Below, piece after piece: positions 52,703 through 62,028 of a stretch of DNA of 64,000 bases; position 1 is the stretch's first letter, and each line of letters starts with the position of its first letter. The notes under the pieces were generated by a model. It did not search any database. It had not been told where the DNA came from and saw only the letters and a list, made by a program, of their open reading frames with translations. The translations under genes and the position numbers were made by a program. Source of the DNA: JBPEWY01 sp052032225 (lineage in GTDB: Bacteria > Bacteroidota > Bacteroidia > Flavobacteriales > Flavobacteriaceae); NCBI GenBank assembly GCA_052032225.1, contig JBPEWY010000008.1, positions 1 to 64,000 of the forward strand, in the 5' to 3' direction.

Positions 52703-54541
52703 ATGAAAAAAATACAATTTATAATTACGTTAGTAATTGGAGCTTTCATTGCAAACGCTCAAAACAATACATCTTATTGGCAACAACATGTTTCGTATAA
52801 AATGGATGTTGATTTTAACGTAGAAAACTATCAATATCACGGAAAACAAGAGCTTGCCTACACCAATAATTCTCCAGACACTTTAAAGCAAGTTTTTTAT
52901 CATTTATATTTTAATGCTTTCCAGCCCGGAAGCGAAATGGATGTAAGGTCTAGAACCATTGCAGACCCAGACCCAAGAGTTGGAGACAGAATCAGTAAAC
53001 TATCACCTTCAGAAATTGGGTATATTAAAGTAAATTCGTTAACTCAAAATGGTGCTCCGGTTACTTATCAAGTAGCTGGAACAGTATTAGAAGTTGCTTT
53101 AAACAAGCCTATTTTGCCTGGTGAGACAGTTACATTTAACATGGATTTTAATGGGCAGGTTCCTGTTCAAATTAGACGATCTGGCCGAAATAGTAAAGAA
53201 GGTGTTGCGCTTAGTATGACGCAATGGTATCCTAAAATGGCCGAATATGATTTTGAAGGATGGCACGCTCACCCTTACATTGGGAGAGAGTTTCATGGTG
53301 TTTGGGGAGATTTTGATGTTAAAATTACTATTGATGCAGATTACACTGTTGGAGGATCGGGTTATTTACAAAACCCCGAAGAAGTTGGTCATGGTTACCA
53401 AAAACCGGGACAAAAAGTAAAGAAGCCTAAAAAAGGAAAGCTAACATGGCATTTTATTGCTCCTAATGTTCATGATTTTACTTGGGCTGCAGACCCAGAG
53501 TATCTTCACGATATAGTTAACATGCCAAACGGAACAGAGCTGCATTTTATTTACAAAAATAATCCGGATATAATAGAAAACTGGAAAAAACTTCAGGACA
53601 AAACAGTAGAGGCCATGGAGTTTTTTAACAGAAATCTTGGTCCGTACCCATACAAGCAATACTCTGTAATACAAGGTGGTGATGGCGGTATGGAATATGC
53701 CATGTGTACACTTATTACCGGAGAGCGTAGTTTTGAGAGCTTAGTTGGTGTAATGGTGCATGAGCTGGCGCATTCTTGGTTTCAACATGTTTTGGCAACC
53801 AACGAAAGTAAGCATGAATGGATGGATGAGGGCTTTACCTCATTTATTTCGAGCTTGTGCATGAATCAGATTATGAATCAGAATAAAGAAAATCCTTTTG
53901 AAAACGCATACAGAGCATATCTTTATTTAGCAAAATCCGGTAAAGAACAACCTCTTACCACTCATGCAGACAGGTATGAGTATAACCAAGCATACGGAAT
54001 CTCTGCCTATAGTAAAGGATCTGTGTTTTTAGCTCAATTAGGTTATGTTATTGGTCAGGAAAACTTAATGAAAACGCTCAGAAGATATTATGATGAGTTT
54101 AAGTTTAAACACCCTACTCCAAACGATTTTAAGCGTGTAGCAGAAAAGGTTTCCGGAATGCATTTAGATTGGTACTTAACCGATTTTGCACAAACAACCA
54201 ACACTATAGATTACGGAGTAAAAGAGGTTGCTGAGCAAGAAAATAAAACCGTTGTTACTTTAGAGCGAATTGGATTAATGCCAATGCCAATAGATATTTT
54301 GGTGGTTTATAACGATGGCTCTCAAGAAACATTTTACGCACCGTTACAAATGATGCGTGGCGAAAAATCTAACCCATACCCAAACATAAATCGCACTGTT
54401 TTACCGGATTGGGCTTGGGCTTACCCAACATATACATTTACAATTAATAAGCCTAAAAGCAGTATAAAAGCTGTTGTTGTAGACCCTTCACAACTAATGG
54501 CAGATATTAATAGAGATAACAATATTTACCAAGCTGATTAA
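52703..54541 (+). CDS. M1-family metallopeptidase
   Basis: A 612-residue secreted aminopeptidase-like enzyme with a signal peptide ending IANAQ. The zinc site is complete: HELAH, then 18 residues, then Glu (HELAHSWFQHVL ... WMDEGFTSF), near residue 350. The substrate-recognition loop GGMEYAM lies before it. Length and missing C-terminal HEAT domain fit the short bacterial M1 group. Its terminator lies within the 3' end of the opposite gene at 54550. Confidence 0.93.
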   Translation: MKKIQFIITLVIGAFIANAQNNTSYWQQHVSYKMDVDFNVENYQYHGKQELAYTNNSPDTLKQVFYHLYFNAFQPGSEMDVRSRTIADPDPRVGDRISKLSPSEIGYIKVNSLTQNGAPVTYQVAGTVLEVALNKPILPGETVTFNMDFNGQVPVQIRRSGRNSKEGVALSMTQWYPKMAEYDFEGWHAHPYIGREFHGVWGDFDVKITIDADYTVGGSGYLQNPEEVGHGYQKPGQKVKKPKKGKLTWHFIAPNVHDFTWAADPEYLHDIVNMPNGTELHFIYKNNPDIIENWKKLQDKTVEAMEFFNRNLGPYPYKQYSVIQGGDGGMEYAMCTLITGERSFESLVGVMVHELAHSWFQHVLATNESKHEWMDEGFTSFISSLCMNQIMNQNKENPFENAYRAYLYLAKSGKEQPLTTHADRYEYNQAYGISAYSKGSVFLAQLGYVIGQENLMKTLRRYYDEFKFKHPTPNDFKRVAEKVSGMHLDWYLTDFAQTTNTIDYGVKEVAEQENKTVVTLERIGLMPMPIDILVVYNDGSQETFYAPLQMMRGEKSNPYPNINRTVLPDWAWAYPTYTFTINKPKSSIKAVVVDPSQLMADINRDNNIYQAD

Positions 54542-54549
54542 TCAATTAT

Positions 54550-55779
54550 TTAAGTGTTTTTAAAAGATCCGCTCTTTACAGGGCGGATTTTTTTATACCA
54601 AAATGTGTGCTTATATCTAAATGTTTGAGCTGCACGCTCTCTGTTGTGCATGTACACTTTGTTTTTATGTACTTGCTTATTTCTGTATCCTAATAAATGA
54701 AAAAATTGTTTTGCCATAAAACGGGCAACCGTTAAGTTAACCTTTAATACTTGTTTTCTTTTATCTGCCCAAGATATACCCGGTAATAAAACTAACAGGT
54801 TGTCATACTTTATTTTTCGTAATAACACCGAAAGCCATAGGTAAAATTTAGGAATAGGTTTAATTATAAAAAAACCTTCTTTCCCGTTAGGTTGATATAG
54901 TGGCATAAACAAAACCAAATTGTTAGGCGCATAAATTGTTTTATTATTGCTTATAGCAAGAGGTGTGTTTTTCTTTACATATTGAAAACTTTTAAAGCCT
55001 TCTAACATGGTAAATTTTTCTGAAGTTTTAATAGCATATACATTTTTAACTTCATACAATGTTGTGTTGTACCCTGATGCGGCTATTAATTGCTGATTTA
55101 ATTTTTGTTGTAGTGATTGATTGTTTTTTAAAACTTGTGCTGTAAGTAATACTTGTTTAATAAATACAACACTATTGTTTATAGCGGTCTGGCTATTATG
55201 TTGGCCGGCTTCAAAACCAAGCGAAACAAATCCTAATCTGTTAATGTAGCTTAAAAGTGCTCCTTCTAAATATTCTTCTATTCCTAAAATAGCCGGAACA
55301 TTAAATTGGTTAGAAAATCTTCGGTTTATTAATGCATCGTTTATAGTTATAAATGGTATGGTCTCTGCAGAAGTTGTGTGAATATCAATAAAATACAACG
55401 GACCGGAGTAAGTGGTAATAATCTCTTTTATTATGCTGTATATGATAACCAGTTGTGTTTCTTCTACTGTTCTTTGAGCAGGTTCTTTTTGGTGAATTTC
55501 TTGAATATTTTTTCTGGTCCAAAGTCTATTTAAATCGTTTTCTATAAAGCGCTTTTTATTTTTTAAAGCAGGTAAATTGCCTTTTATAGCAATAATATTT
55601 CCTGTTATTTCATTTTCTTGTATAGAACTAAAAACTTGCTCTAATGCAGTTACTCCTGCAGGTTCATTACCGTGAATACCCCCAAAAAAAACTACTGTTG
55701 GTGCATTTTTACTTATCTCTTTTTTAAAAAGTATGCGGCTTTCTGTTTGTGTTTGTAGCATAGTTGGGGTTGCTATCAT
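54550..55779 (-). CDS. Succinylglutamate desuccinylase/aspartoacylase-like (M14) protein
   Basis: A 409-residue protein of the AstE/aspartoacylase branch of M14 zinc carboxypeptidases. Zinc ligands are visible in GGIHGNEPAG (His and Glu) near residue 34 and FIDIHTTS near 130, and the catalytic Glu in GFEAGQH near 193. After about residue 240 the protein departs from simple AstE and has an added strand-rich region. It overlaps the upstream GCS2-CBS gene by four bases (ATGA), so the two are translated together; a joint role in making and trimming a gamma-glutamyl or acylated amino compound is plausible. The last 14 codons overlap the M1 gene's terminator. Confidence 0.85.
   Translation of the reverse strand: MIATPTMLQTQTESRILFKKEISKNAPTVVFFGGIHGNEPAGVTALEQVFSSIQENEITGNIIAIKGNLPALKNKKRFIENDLNRLWTRKNIQEIHQKEPAQRTVEETQLVIIYSIIKEIITTYSGPLYFIDIHTTSAETIPFITINDALINRRFSNQFNVPAILGIEEYLEGALLSYINRLGFVSLGFEAGQHNSQTAINNSVVFIKQVLLTAQVLKNNQSLQQKLNQQLIAASGYNTTLYEVKNVYAIKTSEKFTMLEGFKSFQYVKKNTPLAISNNKTIYAPNNLVLFMPLYQPNGKEGFFIIKPIPKFYLWLSVLLRKIKYDNLLVLLPGISWADKRKQVLKVNLTVARFMAKQFFHLLGYRNKQVHKNKVYMHNRERAAQTFRYKHTFWYKKIRPVKSGSFKNT
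54562..54595 (+). terminator. Intrinsic terminator of the M1 peptidase gene, inside an opposite CDS
   Basis: ATCCGCTC / GGGCGGAT stem with a 6-base loop and eight T residues. The same bases code for the final KKIRPVKSGSFK part of the minus-strand gene. Confidence 0.8.
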
Positions 55780-57626
55780 AAATCTGTGCTTGTTATTATG
55801 CCGGTTAATTTATTTTTATATAAAACCGGAAGACTGTTTATGTTGTGTTGTTTCATTATTTTTAAAGCATTTGCAACACTTTCTTCTCTTGATACTGCAA
55901 TAACTTTTTTAGACATTACTTCGTTACAAGAAACCGCCAAAGATTTGTTTTTTTTATAATGCGCTTCTATATCTTTTTTAGTTAAAATCCCCACCAATTC
56001 ACCGTGTGTGTTTAATACAGGTAGATGTTTTATTTTTTTCCAGGTAAGCAACGCATTTGCCATGGCTAAACTATCTTTTTCTTGAACCGTATAAACCAGA
56101 TTACTCATACAATGCTCTACTTTGAGTTTGTTTTTGGTAATTTCTTTAGATGCTGCTCTTGCAATTGGCCATGTTGCAATGGGATATCCTTTTTCTTGAT
56201 TATTGTAAATATGCTCTGTGAGAGCTCTTAAAGCTATTTGCTTGTTGTTTTTGTGTTGTAAGTTTCTAAATGATTGTACCATCCATTGTGATCCGGTTTG
56301 TGTTTTTATTCTGTTTTCTATAATGGTTAAGTAATATTCTACATCTTCAGGGGTCACTTTCATTTTATAAAGTCCTTTATAAGCCATCGGCAACAAAACA
56401 TCTAATAATAATTGATGACTTGGGATTAGTTTGTTATCCCAGTAAAACTGTGTAGCCATACCATATCTGGCTGCATTAAAAAAGTTGGTTTTAGCATCTT
56501 TAAAATCCATTTTTAAATGAATCTCATCATACTCTTGTGGTCTACCTACCATTATACCAACCCAAAACATAAAATTAGCTATCTCATCTGTAGTAGAAGG
56601 TCCGGCAGGAATATATCTGTTCTCAATACGCAAGTGGGGTTTATTGTTGGCTACGCCATAGCAGGGTCTGTTCCACGGGTAAACCGTACCGTTATGTAAA
56701 TTTAAGGCCTTTAATTTTGGTGTTATATTTTGTTTTAAAAGTGATAAACTGTCTTCTTTTTCTTCGGTCATCAATAAACTCCTAAACTGAGCAATGTTGT
56801 TTTTAAAAATATTAGCAACAGAACCTGTTACCCAATCTGTGCCAAAACTTACCCTTGAAGATTTTTCGTTTAATGTAAACGAATTGGCTCTTGTATCTAC
56901 ACTTTGCGTAAATAAAGCAATACGGGTTTCGCTCCAGAGTTCTTTACCAAATAAAATGGGAGAATTGGTACATACTGAAAGAACAGGGCCCGAAATGGCT
57001 TGAGCCCAATTAAAACTCGACACAAAATCTTCTTGTGGTATTTGTAAGTGTAATTGAAAGCTGGTATTACAACCTTCAAACATAACAGAATCGTGTAAAA
57101 TATTAAGCTCGTCTACTCCTTTAATATGAAACTCTATAATATGTTTTCTGCTCTCTTTAATAGCATCATTAAGCATATAATAACGCTCAAGTGGCGTCAT
57201 ATAAGATTCATCTAAATGCCTTAGTTTAATGGTTGGTAAAATACCTGCCAACAGTACTTTAGATTGGTGTTTTTTGGCAATTTTATTAGCTTTTTCTAAC
57301 AAGGTTTTAAGTTGGTTGTGCATCTTAGAAAAGCATTTCTCTGATAGGTCTATGGGGTCTAAATTAATTTCTAAATTATACTTAGTAATTTCTGTTGTAA
57401 AATGGTCATCGTTAATTTCTTTTAAAATTTCTACTGCATTGTTTGCCGGCTCAAAATCATTGTCTACCAAACAAAACTCTTGTTCTGCACCAATCCTAAT
57501 AGGCTCTTTCTCAAACCTTTTTTCTTGGAGCATTTGTTCTAATGCAGCAATGTCGGCAAGCAGCTGGTTGCTATACTCTAAAAAGTCTGATTTGTTAGCA
57601 AGCCTTTTAACTTTTAAGGTTCCCAT
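55776..57626 (-). CDS. GCS2-type glutamate-cysteine-ligase-like protein fused to a CBS pair
   Basis: A 616-residue cytosolic fusion. Residues ~35-430 are a glutamine-synthetase-fold GCS2/YbdK-like ligase: RIGAEQEFCLVDND near 45, LEINLDPIDLS near 105, FEGCNTSFQLHL near 180 and RIENRYIPAGPS near 330 give the Glu and Arg residues for metal and ATP binding. Residues ~500-616 are two CBS motifs (MSNLVYTVQEKDSL ... GILTKKD; MSKKVIAVSREES ... GIITSTDL) that sense adenine nucleotides. Such fusions occur in predicted peptide-ligase operons with M14 and RimK proteins; the product is not known. It is first in a two-gene operon. Confidence 0.85.
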   Translation of the reverse strand: MGTLKVKRLANKSDFLEYSNQLLADIAALEQMLQEKRFEKEPIRIGAEQEFCLVDNDFEPANNAVEILKEINDDHFTTEITKYNLEINLDPIDLSEKCFSKMHNQLKTLLEKANKIAKKHQSKVLLAGILPTIKLRHLDESYMTPLERYYMLNDAIKESRKHIIEFHIKGVDELNILHDSVMFEGCNTSFQLHLQIPQEDFVSSFNWAQAISGPVLSVCTNSPILFGKELWSETRIALFTQSVDTRANSFTLNEKSSRVSFGTDWVTGSVANIFKNNIAQFRSLLMTEEKEDSLSLLKQNITPKLKALNLHNGTVYPWNRPCYGVANNKPHLRIENRYIPAGPSTTDEIANFMFWVGIMVGRPQEYDEIHLKMDFKDAKTNFFNAARYGMATQFYWDNKLIPSHQLLLDVLLPMAYKGLYKMKVTPEDVEYYLTIIENRIKTQTGSQWMVQSFRNLQHKNNKQIALRALTEHIYNNQEKGYPIATWPIARAASKEITKNKLKVEHCMSNLVYTVQEKDSLAMANALLTWKKIKHLPVLNTHGELVGILTKKDIEAHYKKNKSLAVSCNEVMSKKVIAVSREESVANALKIMKQHNINSLPVLYKNKLTGIITSTDL

Positions 57627-57741
57627 AACTAACTATTTATTGTACAATTTAGGATAGTTTATACGCTAATACTATGATATTTATCATCCGCGTTTTATTT
57701 GAGGTGGCTTTTTTATATTTTTACCCACTTAGCGTTGTATT

Positions 57742-58128
57742 ATGTTGTTTTCTTTTGGTAAACCCGAAAAGCTAAAAAGTAAAAAGCTTATAGAACAGTT
57801 ATTTTCTGAAGGAAATACCATAACCGTTTTTCCAATACGTTTGGTTTATTTAAAAACAGAATTACCGGATAATGTGTTGTTTCAGGCAGGATTCTCTGTA
57901 GGTAAAAAAAAATTTCCGAAAGCTGTTAAGCGCAATAAAGTAAAACGTTTGTTAAAAGAAGCTTACCGCTTAAACAAGCCAATAATTTTTAACAATAGTA
58001 CAACATCTTATGCTTTAATGTTTTTGTATCTTGGCAAGAAAGAACCCCATTTCTCTGCTCTAAACCAAACCATGAAAACTTTATTGGAACAATTTTTGAC
58101 TAAAACTAAACCTAAAGAATCTAAGTAA
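57742..58128 (+). CDS. rnpA: Ribonuclease P protein component
   Basis: A 128-residue basic protein that assists the RNase P RNA in removing tRNA 5' leaders. It has the GKPEKLKSKKLIEQLF start and the signature KFPKAVKRNKVKRLLKEAYR (the RNR-like motif) near residues 51-72. Its start ATG gives MLFSFGKPEK. No rpmH or dnaA adjoins. It is followed 11 bases later by an S41 protease gene, apparently in one operon. Confidence 0.95.
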   Translation: MLFSFGKPEKLKSKKLIEQLFSEGNTITVFPIRLVYLKTELPDNVLFQAGFSVGKKKFPKAVKRNKVKRLLKEAYRLNKPIIFNNSTTSYALMFLYLGKKEPHFSALNQTMKTLLEQFLTKTKPKESK

Positions 58129-58139
58129 TAAAAGCACCC

Positions 58140-59765
58140 ATGAAAACTTTTGCAAAACGTATTTTTCTACCCATTATAGCAGCCGGAATTCTTTTTGTAG
58201 GAACAGGTTTTAAAAACGAGTTTTTTGAAATTGCCAAACAAATAGAAATTTTTACAACGCTCTTTAAAGAGCTTAATATGAATTATGTAGATGAAACCAA
58301 TCCGGCCGAATTAATGGATACCGCCATTAAAAGTATGCTAGATGAGTTAGATCCTTACACCGTTTATTTAAATGAGCAAGATGTAGAAGAATACAAAATA
58401 AAAAATGCAGGTGAGTATTCAGGTATTGGTGCGTTGGTTAGAAGCTACAACAACAAACTTTTAGTTGTAGAAGTTTATAAAGATTATCCTGCAGATAAAG
58501 CCGGGTTAAAAGCCGGCGATGAAATAATTAAAATTGGTGATATCAATATTGCCGATTTTAAAGACGATGCAAGCGAGCTGTTAAAAGGCGCTTCTAAAAG
58601 CAAAGTAAGTATTACTTATAAAAGACAAGGAAAAGAAAAAACAACCCTTTTAACACGCGATGAAATAGAGGTAGATGCTGTCCCTTTTTATGGTATGGTT
58701 AATAGCAATACCGGTTATATAGTATTATCTAGATTTAACCGAAAAGCAAGCACACAAACTAAAAATGCTTTAAAAGATTTAAAAAATAAAGGTGCCGATA
58801 AAATTATTCTGGATTTACGCGATAATCCAGGTGGGCTTTTAAACGAAGCCATTGAAGTTACCAACCTTTTTATTCCAAAAGGAGAGCTTGTGGTAACCAC
58901 AAAATCTAAAGTGAAAAAGTTTAATAAAACCTATAAAACCAGAAATCAACCGGTAGATGATAATATTCCTCTTGTAGTAATTGTAAATGGCCGAAGCGCT
59001 TCGGCAAGTGAAATTGTTAGTGGTGCGCTTCAGGATTTAGACAGAGCTGTTATTGTTGGTTCAAGAAGCTTTGGTAAAGGGCTTGTGCAACGCCCCTTAA
59101 AACTTGCTTATGGCACACAGCTTAAAGTTACTATTTCTAGATATTACACCCCTTCAGGAAGATGCATTCAAGCTTTAGATTATTGGAACAGAGATGAAAA
59201 CGGTAATGCTGTAAAAACCAATACAACCTCTGTTTTTAGAACAAAAAACAACCGTAAAGTTTACGATGGTGGTGGTGTAATGCCAGATATTCAAATTCCT
59301 TCATTACAAACCAGCAACCTTACTAAAGCATTAATTACTAATCATTTAGTGTTTGATTTTGCTACAGATTATTACTATAAGAATAACGTTTCTAATGTGT
59401 CTGATTTTAAGTTTACTGATAAAGATTTTGATCAGTTTAAAAAATATGTAAAACGAAGCAATTTTAATTACCAAACTAAAAGTGAACAGTTAATAAAAAC
59501 TGCTTTTACAAATGGCGAAACCAAAGAGTTTGGTCCATCAGTTTTAAGTCAGTATAATAAACTTTTAGACGAAATAGAGAAAAGTAAAGTAGCCGCAATA
59601 GACACCTATAAACCTCAACTAAAAAAGGTGTTAACAGATGAATTAATTACGCGTTATTTTTATAGAGAAGGATTGTATAATTACTATTTAAAAAATGACG
59701 AAGCAATACAAACTGCTACTGCAATTTTAAATGATTATAAAAAGTACAAAAGCATTTTAAACTAA
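58140..59765 (+). CDS. S41-family C-terminal processing protease
   Basis: A 541-residue periplasmic protease with an N-terminal membrane/signal segment (residues ~8-24). A PDZ domain spans about 90-165 (SGIGALVRSYNNKLLVVE ... AGLKAGDEIIKIGD). The Ser-Lys dyad is in VVIVNGRSASASEIVSG (Ser) and SRSFGKGLVQ (Lys). DLRDNPGGLL is a family hallmark. It likely trims or degrades periplasmic proteins with exposed C-termini. The rnpA-S41 order is compact: 11 bases between genes. Confidence 0.94.
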   Translation: MKTFAKRIFLPIIAAGILFVGTGFKNEFFEIAKQIEIFTTLFKELNMNYVDETNPAELMDTAIKSMLDELDPYTVYLNEQDVEEYKIKNAGEYSGIGALVRSYNNKLLVVEVYKDYPADKAGLKAGDEIIKIGDINIADFKDDASELLKGASKSKVSITYKRQGKEKTTLLTRDEIEVDAVPFYGMVNSNTGYIVLSRFNRKASTQTKNALKDLKNKGADKIILDLRDNPGGLLNEAIEVTNLFIPKGELVVTTKSKVKKFNKTYKTRNQPVDDNIPLVVIVNGRSASASEIVSGALQDLDRAVIVGSRSFGKGLVQRPLKLAYGTQLKVTISRYYTPSGRCIQALDYWNRDENGNAVKTNTTSVFRTKNNRKVYDGGGVMPDIQIPSLQTSNLTKALITNHLVFDFATDYYYKNNVSNVSDFKFTDKDFDQFKKYVKRSNFNYQTKSEQLIKTAFTNGETKEFGPSVLSQYNKLLDEIEKSKVAAIDTYKPQLKKVLTDELITRYFYREGLYNYYLKNDEAIQTATAILNDYKKYKSILN

Positions 59766-59781
59766 CAATTATTCTATAATA

Positions 59782-60225
59782 ATGAAAGCTTCTGAACTAC
59801 CTGTAATTGTATCAGAAAATTTTTCTGTTAGTAAAGAAGTTTTATGGGATGTTATAACCAATCTTAACCACATGAAACAGTGGTTTTTTGAGGTCATTCC
59901 GGATTTTAAACCTGAGGTTGGTTTTAGTACACAGTTTGAGGTTGGCCCATCTGAAGACAGACAGTTTTTACATCTGTGGAAGATTGTAGAGGTAATTCCG
60001 TATCAAAAAATTGTATACAACTGGAAATACGAAAAATATCCGGGAGATTCTTATGTAACTTTTACAATTACAAGTAACAACCCAGATACTACTACATTAA
60101 CTTTAGAAACAACCGTTTTAGAAGATTTTCCTGATGATGTTCCTGAATTTAAAAGAGAAAGTTGTGTAGAGGGCTGGAATTATTTTATTAAAGAACGGTT
60201 GGTTACTTACGTAAATTCTTTATAA
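59782..60225 (+). CDS. SRPBCC/AHSA1-like protein
   Basis: A 147-residue START-like helix-grip protein. It begins IVSENFSVSKEVLWDVITNL, followed by MKQWFFEVIPDFKPEVG, the typical ligand-cavity pattern of the AHSA1 (activator of Hsp90 ATPase) homologues, and ends with WNYFIKERLVTYV. These proteins bind hydrophobic ligands or act as chaperone partners; the exact role is unknown. It follows the S41 gene by 16 bases and precedes an unknown gene. Confidence 0.87.
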   Translation: MKASELPVIVSENFSVSKEVLWDVITNLNHMKQWFFEVIPDFKPEVGFSTQFEVGPSEDRQFLHLWKIVEVIPYQKIVYNWKYEKYPGDSYVTFTITSNNPDTTTLTLETTVLEDFPDDVPEFKRESCVEGWNYFIKERLVTYVNSL

Positions 60226-60283
60226 CATATTGATTATCAGAATTAAAATTGGTAGTCTGACATATTTTTTTTATCTTTTTTCT

Positions 60284-60658
60284 ATGGTTTACACAGATAA
60301 AAAACAACATACAGATTTTTTCAAGGAAACTATAGAATACCTTAAAAGTAAAGGCTTTACTAACATTAAAGCCGATTTAGATGGTTACGATTCTCCTAAA
60401 GGTTATAAAAAAAAGGGGACCGATATTGTAATTACCCCAGACATTGTTGCTGAAAAAGACGGTAAAAAGCATTTTTTTGATTTGAGTTTAAAAACCGAAA
60501 AACCTAAGCTATTAAAGTCTAAATGGTTGTTTTTAGATATGCTCAGTCAGATTAAATCTTGTACGTTTAAAATTATTACTACAAGAGGGCATTATAAATT
60601 TACCGACGAAATGTTAAGCGACATAAGTTTACACCGAAAAGAACCTATTAAAATTTAA
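60284..60658 (+). CDS. Unknown protein, possible degenerate nuclease-like fold
   Basis: About 124 residues, soluble and Lys-rich; no recognised family. I chose the ATG at 60284 (MVYTDKKQHTDFF) because the longer frame upstream to 60230 adds a hydrophobic, poorly soluble leader. The core has TDIVITPDIVAEKDGKKHFFDLSLK, an arrangement like the PD-(D/E)XK fold's Asp-strand-turn-strand, but the final D/E-X-K is changed to SLK, so catalysis is doubtful. Its stop codon interlocks by four bases (TTAA) with the opposite acetyltransferase gene. Confidence 0.65.
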   Translation: MVYTDKKQHTDFFKETIEYLKSKGFTNIKADLDGYDSPKGYKKKGTDIVITPDIVAEKDGKKHFFDLSLKTEKPKLLKSKWLFLDMLSQIKSCTFKIITTRGHYKFTDEMLSDISLHRKEPIKI

Positions 60659-61107
60659 TTTTTAATCATACTTATGTGTGGTATGCCATCTTCTAAATAA
60701 GGTTCTCCTGTTTCAATAAATCCGTGTTGGTTATAAAAACGGATGAGATACGTTTGTGCCGATATTTTAATTACCTGTTCGTTATAATGGTCTTGTATAG
60801 CTTTTATGGTATTAGCTACTAACGTATGTCCTAATCCTTTATTTCTAAACTTTTTATTAACCACCACTCTACCAAAACTGGCTACCTCAAAGTAATCGTT
60901 TGCTTTAAATGCTCTGGCGTATGCTGCAATATTATTATTGCTGTCTGTAGCATAAATATGCAATGCTTTATGGTCTTTACCATCTAAATCTTGGTAAGCA
61001 CAATTTTGTTCTACAACAAAAACTTCTGAGCGCAATTGCAGTATATTATAAAGAGTGTTAGAATCAATAGAAGAAAAAAGTTTTGTATGCCACTGTAGTG
61101 TTTTCAT
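60655..61107 (-). CDS. ElaA-type GNAT acetyltransferase
   Basis: A 150-residue GNAT of the ElaA group. It has the ElaA start LYNILQLRSEVFVVEQNCAYQDLDGKD, written here in parts (LQLRSEVFVVEQ, YQDLDGKDHKALH), the acetyl-CoA motif GRVVVNKKFRNKGLGHTLV near residue 80 and a closing FYNQHGFIETGEPYLEDGIPH. Substrate unknown. It starts within the stop codon of the CDF gene (one-base overlap TAATG), so it is the last gene of an rpiB-CDF-elaA-like operon. Confidence 0.9.
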   Translation of the reverse strand: MKTLQWHTKLFSSIDSNTLYNILQLRSEVFVVEQNCAYQDLDGKDHKALHIYATDSNNNIAAYARAFKANDYFEVASFGRVVVNKKFRNKGLGHTLVANTIKAIQDHYNEQVIKISAQTYLIRFYNQHGFIETGEPYLEDGIPHISMIKN

Positions 61108-62024
61108 TAATCTTGAACAATTAAATCTTTATCGTCTTCTTTTTTAAATTCCGGTTGAATATTTACATGGTTAATTCCGAATTCATCATGTAAAATCTGC
61201 TCAATTTTATTTAAAATAACATCAAACTCAGATAGTTTTATATCTTCATTAAAATCTATATGAGCTTCTAAGTGAATTTCTTCTTCGTTTAATTGCCATA
61301 CATGCACATGATGCATATTTTTAACTTCTTCTATTGTATTTACACGTTTAACAATTTCTTGTACTTGTACATCTTGAGGTGTAAATAACATGAGTACTCT
61401 TAATGAATCTTTTAATAAATCGTAACCAACATAAATTAAGTACAGTGCTATTAAAAGGGTAAGTAAACTATCTACCCAATAAACGTAAAAGTATTTCATT
61501 AAAAATCCGCCTATTAACACCGCAATAGATGCTAACATATCTGTTAATAAATGTAAATAAGCAGATCGCATATTCATGTTAGCGTGTGCATCTTTTTTTA
61601 ATAATAATACACTTAAACCATTTGCAACAATACCTAGTAATGATAACCAAATAACTAAATTAGATGCTATTTCTTGCGGGTTTTTAAAGCGTTTAATAGC
61701 TTCTATAATTAATAGTACAGCTATAATTATTAAAGTTGCTGCATTTATAAAAGCAGCAAGAATTTCTGCTCGTTTATAACCAAAAGTTTTGTTTGTAGAT
61801 GCTTCTTTTTTAGCCAGTAAATTTGCTACATAGCTAATTACTAATGATAAAACATCACTAAAGTTGTGTAGAGCGTCTGATAATAATGATAAACTTCCGG
61901 AAACCAAACCACCTATTACTTGTGCAGCAGTAATAGTAATGTTTAATAATATAGATATAAATAAATTTGTTCCTTTAACAGTAGCTGTTTTGTGAGAATG
62001 ACTGTGGGAATGATTTTTTCCCAT
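61107..62024 (-). CDS. CDF-family cation efflux protein
   Basis: A 305-residue inner-membrane exporter of zinc or similar divalent metals. It opens with a His-rich stretch (NHSHSHSHK), has six helices, and shows the metal-site pairs SDALHNFSDVLS near residue 55 and LHLLTDMLAS near 160, the HxxxD pattern of the ZnT-like group; a cytosolic C-terminal domain (VNTIEEVKNMHHVHVWQL) follows. It starts four bases after rpiB. Zinc is the likeliest substrate. Confidence 0.93.
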   Translation of the reverse strand: MGKNHSHSHSHKTATVKGTNLFISILLNITITAAQVIGGLVSGSLSLLSDALHNFSDVLSLVISYVANLLAKKEASTNKTFGYKRAEILAAFINAATLIIIAVLLIIEAIKRFKNPQEIASNLVIWLSLLGIVANGLSVLLLKKDAHANMNMRSAYLHLLTDMLASIAVLIGGFLMKYFYVYWVDSLLTLLIALYLIYVGYDLLKDSLRVLMLFTPQDVQVQEIVKRVNTIEEVKNMHHVHVWQLNEEEIHLEAHIDFNEDIKLSEFDVILNKIEQILHDEFGINHVNIQPEFKKEDDKDLIVQD

Positions 62025-62028
62025 GTAG

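Noticed and set aside
60230..60283. Upstream TTG start for the unknown protein at 60284
   Set aside because: It would add a hydrophobic, aromatic leader that does not look like a signal peptide, only four bases after the previous stop; the ATG at 60284 gives a soluble compact protein.
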